Assembly (NCBI GenBank): GCA_012729935.1
Contig: JAAYBY010000119.1
Coordinates: forward strand, 1 to 14,969
From: Clostridiaceae bacterium
GTDB taxonomy: Bacteria; Bacillota; Clostridia; Saccharofermentanales; UBA5734
DNA length: 14,969 nt
Reading direction: 5' to 3'
Shown here: piece after piece, positions 14,248 to 14,969 of the stretch
How the letters are laid out: each line of letters starts with the position of its first letter
How positions within the stretch are numbered: position 1 is the stretch's first letter
The notes under the pieces: model-generated
Database searches by the model: none
What the model saw: the letters and a program-made list of their open reading frames with translations, nothing else
What the model was told of the DNA's origin: nothing
Translations under genes and position numbers: made by a program

Positions 14248-14969
14248 TCAGGCTTGCTGAATCAATACCGATAAGCCATCGTGATTTACCTTTGCCTTCT
14301 CGTACACGATATCAGCAATTGCGACATCATAGGCACCCAGACCGATCGGCAGACCGAAAATCAACTCAGAGTCGTTTTCACGCCCAGGCTTTCTGCCGAC
14401 GACAACATCGCTGAGTTCACAAAACAGATTGTCATCCGTGATTTGCCCCGCCTCGCTTAATGGCTGCAGCTCACCTCTGTGTTTTGCCTGCTCCCAGGAG
14501 TCTGTGATTATCTTGTCACAGTTAAGCGCAAATTCACCTTCCACCTGCTGATAGCTCCCCATGCCGAGCACCGTTGTTCCAGGCAAGATCCATTCGTTAC
14601 GGAAAAAAGGTTTCTGTGCTGTCGTCAGCATGACAATCAAACGTGAGCGTGCCGCTGCTTTGACAAGATCTGTGCAGACTTGCAGCTGATCACCCAGTGA
14701 TGTGCCATCCAGCGATTGCTTAAACTGCTTAACTTTTTCAACATCAAGATCGAACAAGCTGATCTGTGCCGCAGGATGCTCGTAATGCAGGCAGCGGGCG
14801 GCCATCTGGCCTTGTGCGCCTGATCCGACGATGAGAATGTCCTCAAGCGGCTTATGACACAGATATCTGGAAAAAACAGCTGCTGAAGCACCTGTCCGAT
14901 AGTCGGAAATCAATCTGGCATCCATTACAGATTTGACGAACCCGTTATCCGGGTTGGTTAAAACCAGTA
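14248..14969 (-). CDS. Ornithine cyclodeaminase / mu-crystallin family protein (5' end outside window)
   Basis: The frame stays open to the window edge: before the Met at 14925 it reads on as LVLTNPDNGFVKSV, which is typical family sequence, so that Met is not the start. The visible 239 residues lack about the first 80 of a family protein of about 320. MDARLISDYRTGASAAV carries the family's RTGA motif, and DILIVGSGAQGQMAARCL is the NAD(P)-binding Rossmann turn. GLGAYDVAIADIVYEKA closes the protein. Members include ornithine cyclodeaminase, Delta1-pyrroline-2-carboxylate reductase, alanine dehydrogenase and SbnB-like enzymes. The sequence seen does not decide between them. It converges on the kinase gene with only 3 bases between stops. 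A weak 5-bp hairpin (TTCAG/CTGAA, 14248-14262) is the only candidate terminator there. Confidence 0.88.
   Translation of the reverse strand, partial: LVLTNPDNGFVKSVMDARLISDYRTGASAAVFSRYLCHKPLEDILIVGSGAQGQMAARCLHYEHPAAQISLFDLDVEKVKQFKQSLDGTSLGDQLQVCTDLVKAAARSRLIVMLTTAQKPFFRNEWILPGTTVLGMGSYQQVEGEFALNCDKIITDSWEQAKHRGELQPLSEAGQITDDNLFCELSDVVVGRKPGRENDSELIFGLPIGLGAYDVAIADIVYEKAKVNHDGLSVLIQQA

Overview
The window looks like chromosomal DNA of a Bacillota (Firmicutes) bacterium of medium GC. The evidence is the strong GGAGG-type ribosome binding sites, sigma-A-like promoters with 17-bp spacers, compact intrinsic terminators, a tdh-kbl gene order as in Bacillus, and several ABC-transporter and two-component clusters. 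I cannot name a genus. Both ends of the window cut a gene.

Region 1 (1-3180) is central metabolism. The end of tdh and a complete kbl form a threonine-to-glycine pathway: threonine dehydrogenase, then 2-amino-3-ketobutyrate CoA ligase. They converge, across a two-way terminator, on a single-gene gap (glycolytic GAPDH). The gap protein resembles the trypanosomatid glycosomal type, and its gene has a clear promoter with two inverted repeats upstream.

Region 2 (about 3181-5290) is a small accessory patch. It holds a tnpB-only (IS1341-like, IS200/IS605 superfamily) element whose RuvC residues are all present. Structured DNA overlaps the tnpB stop codon and ends near a TCAA, and I read this as a probable omega-RNA and right end. 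Next come a tRNA-Ser(GGA) with its own promoter and terminator, an unexplained 16-nt exact inverted copy of the tRNA's anticodon/variable-arm segment, and a 66-residue TM2-domain membrane protein.

Region 3 (5526-10727) is an ABC-2 exporter operon (one ATPase and two permeases, minus strand) transcribed divergently from a NarL-type histidine kinase/response regulator pair. The five-gene content matches the LnrJKLMN (YfiJKLMN) linearmycin-resistance system of Bacillus subtilis, but the layout is divergent. It may sense and export an amphipathic or antimicrobial compound.

Region 4 (10761-14244) has a secreted or membrane-anchored protein with repeated PepSY domains and a C-terminus made almost only of aspartate and tyrosine. 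It is divergent from an OmpR-type response regulator and its histidine kinase. The shared intergenic region holds hexamers repeated at 11 bp, which suggests that the regulator controls both sides. The window ends in a partial gene of the ornithine cyclodeaminase/mu-crystallin family (minus strand).

The most unusual items are the intact TnpB with its probable omega-RNA next to the tRNA, the inverted tRNA fragment, the Asp/Tyr tail linked to a two-component system, and the GAPDH type.
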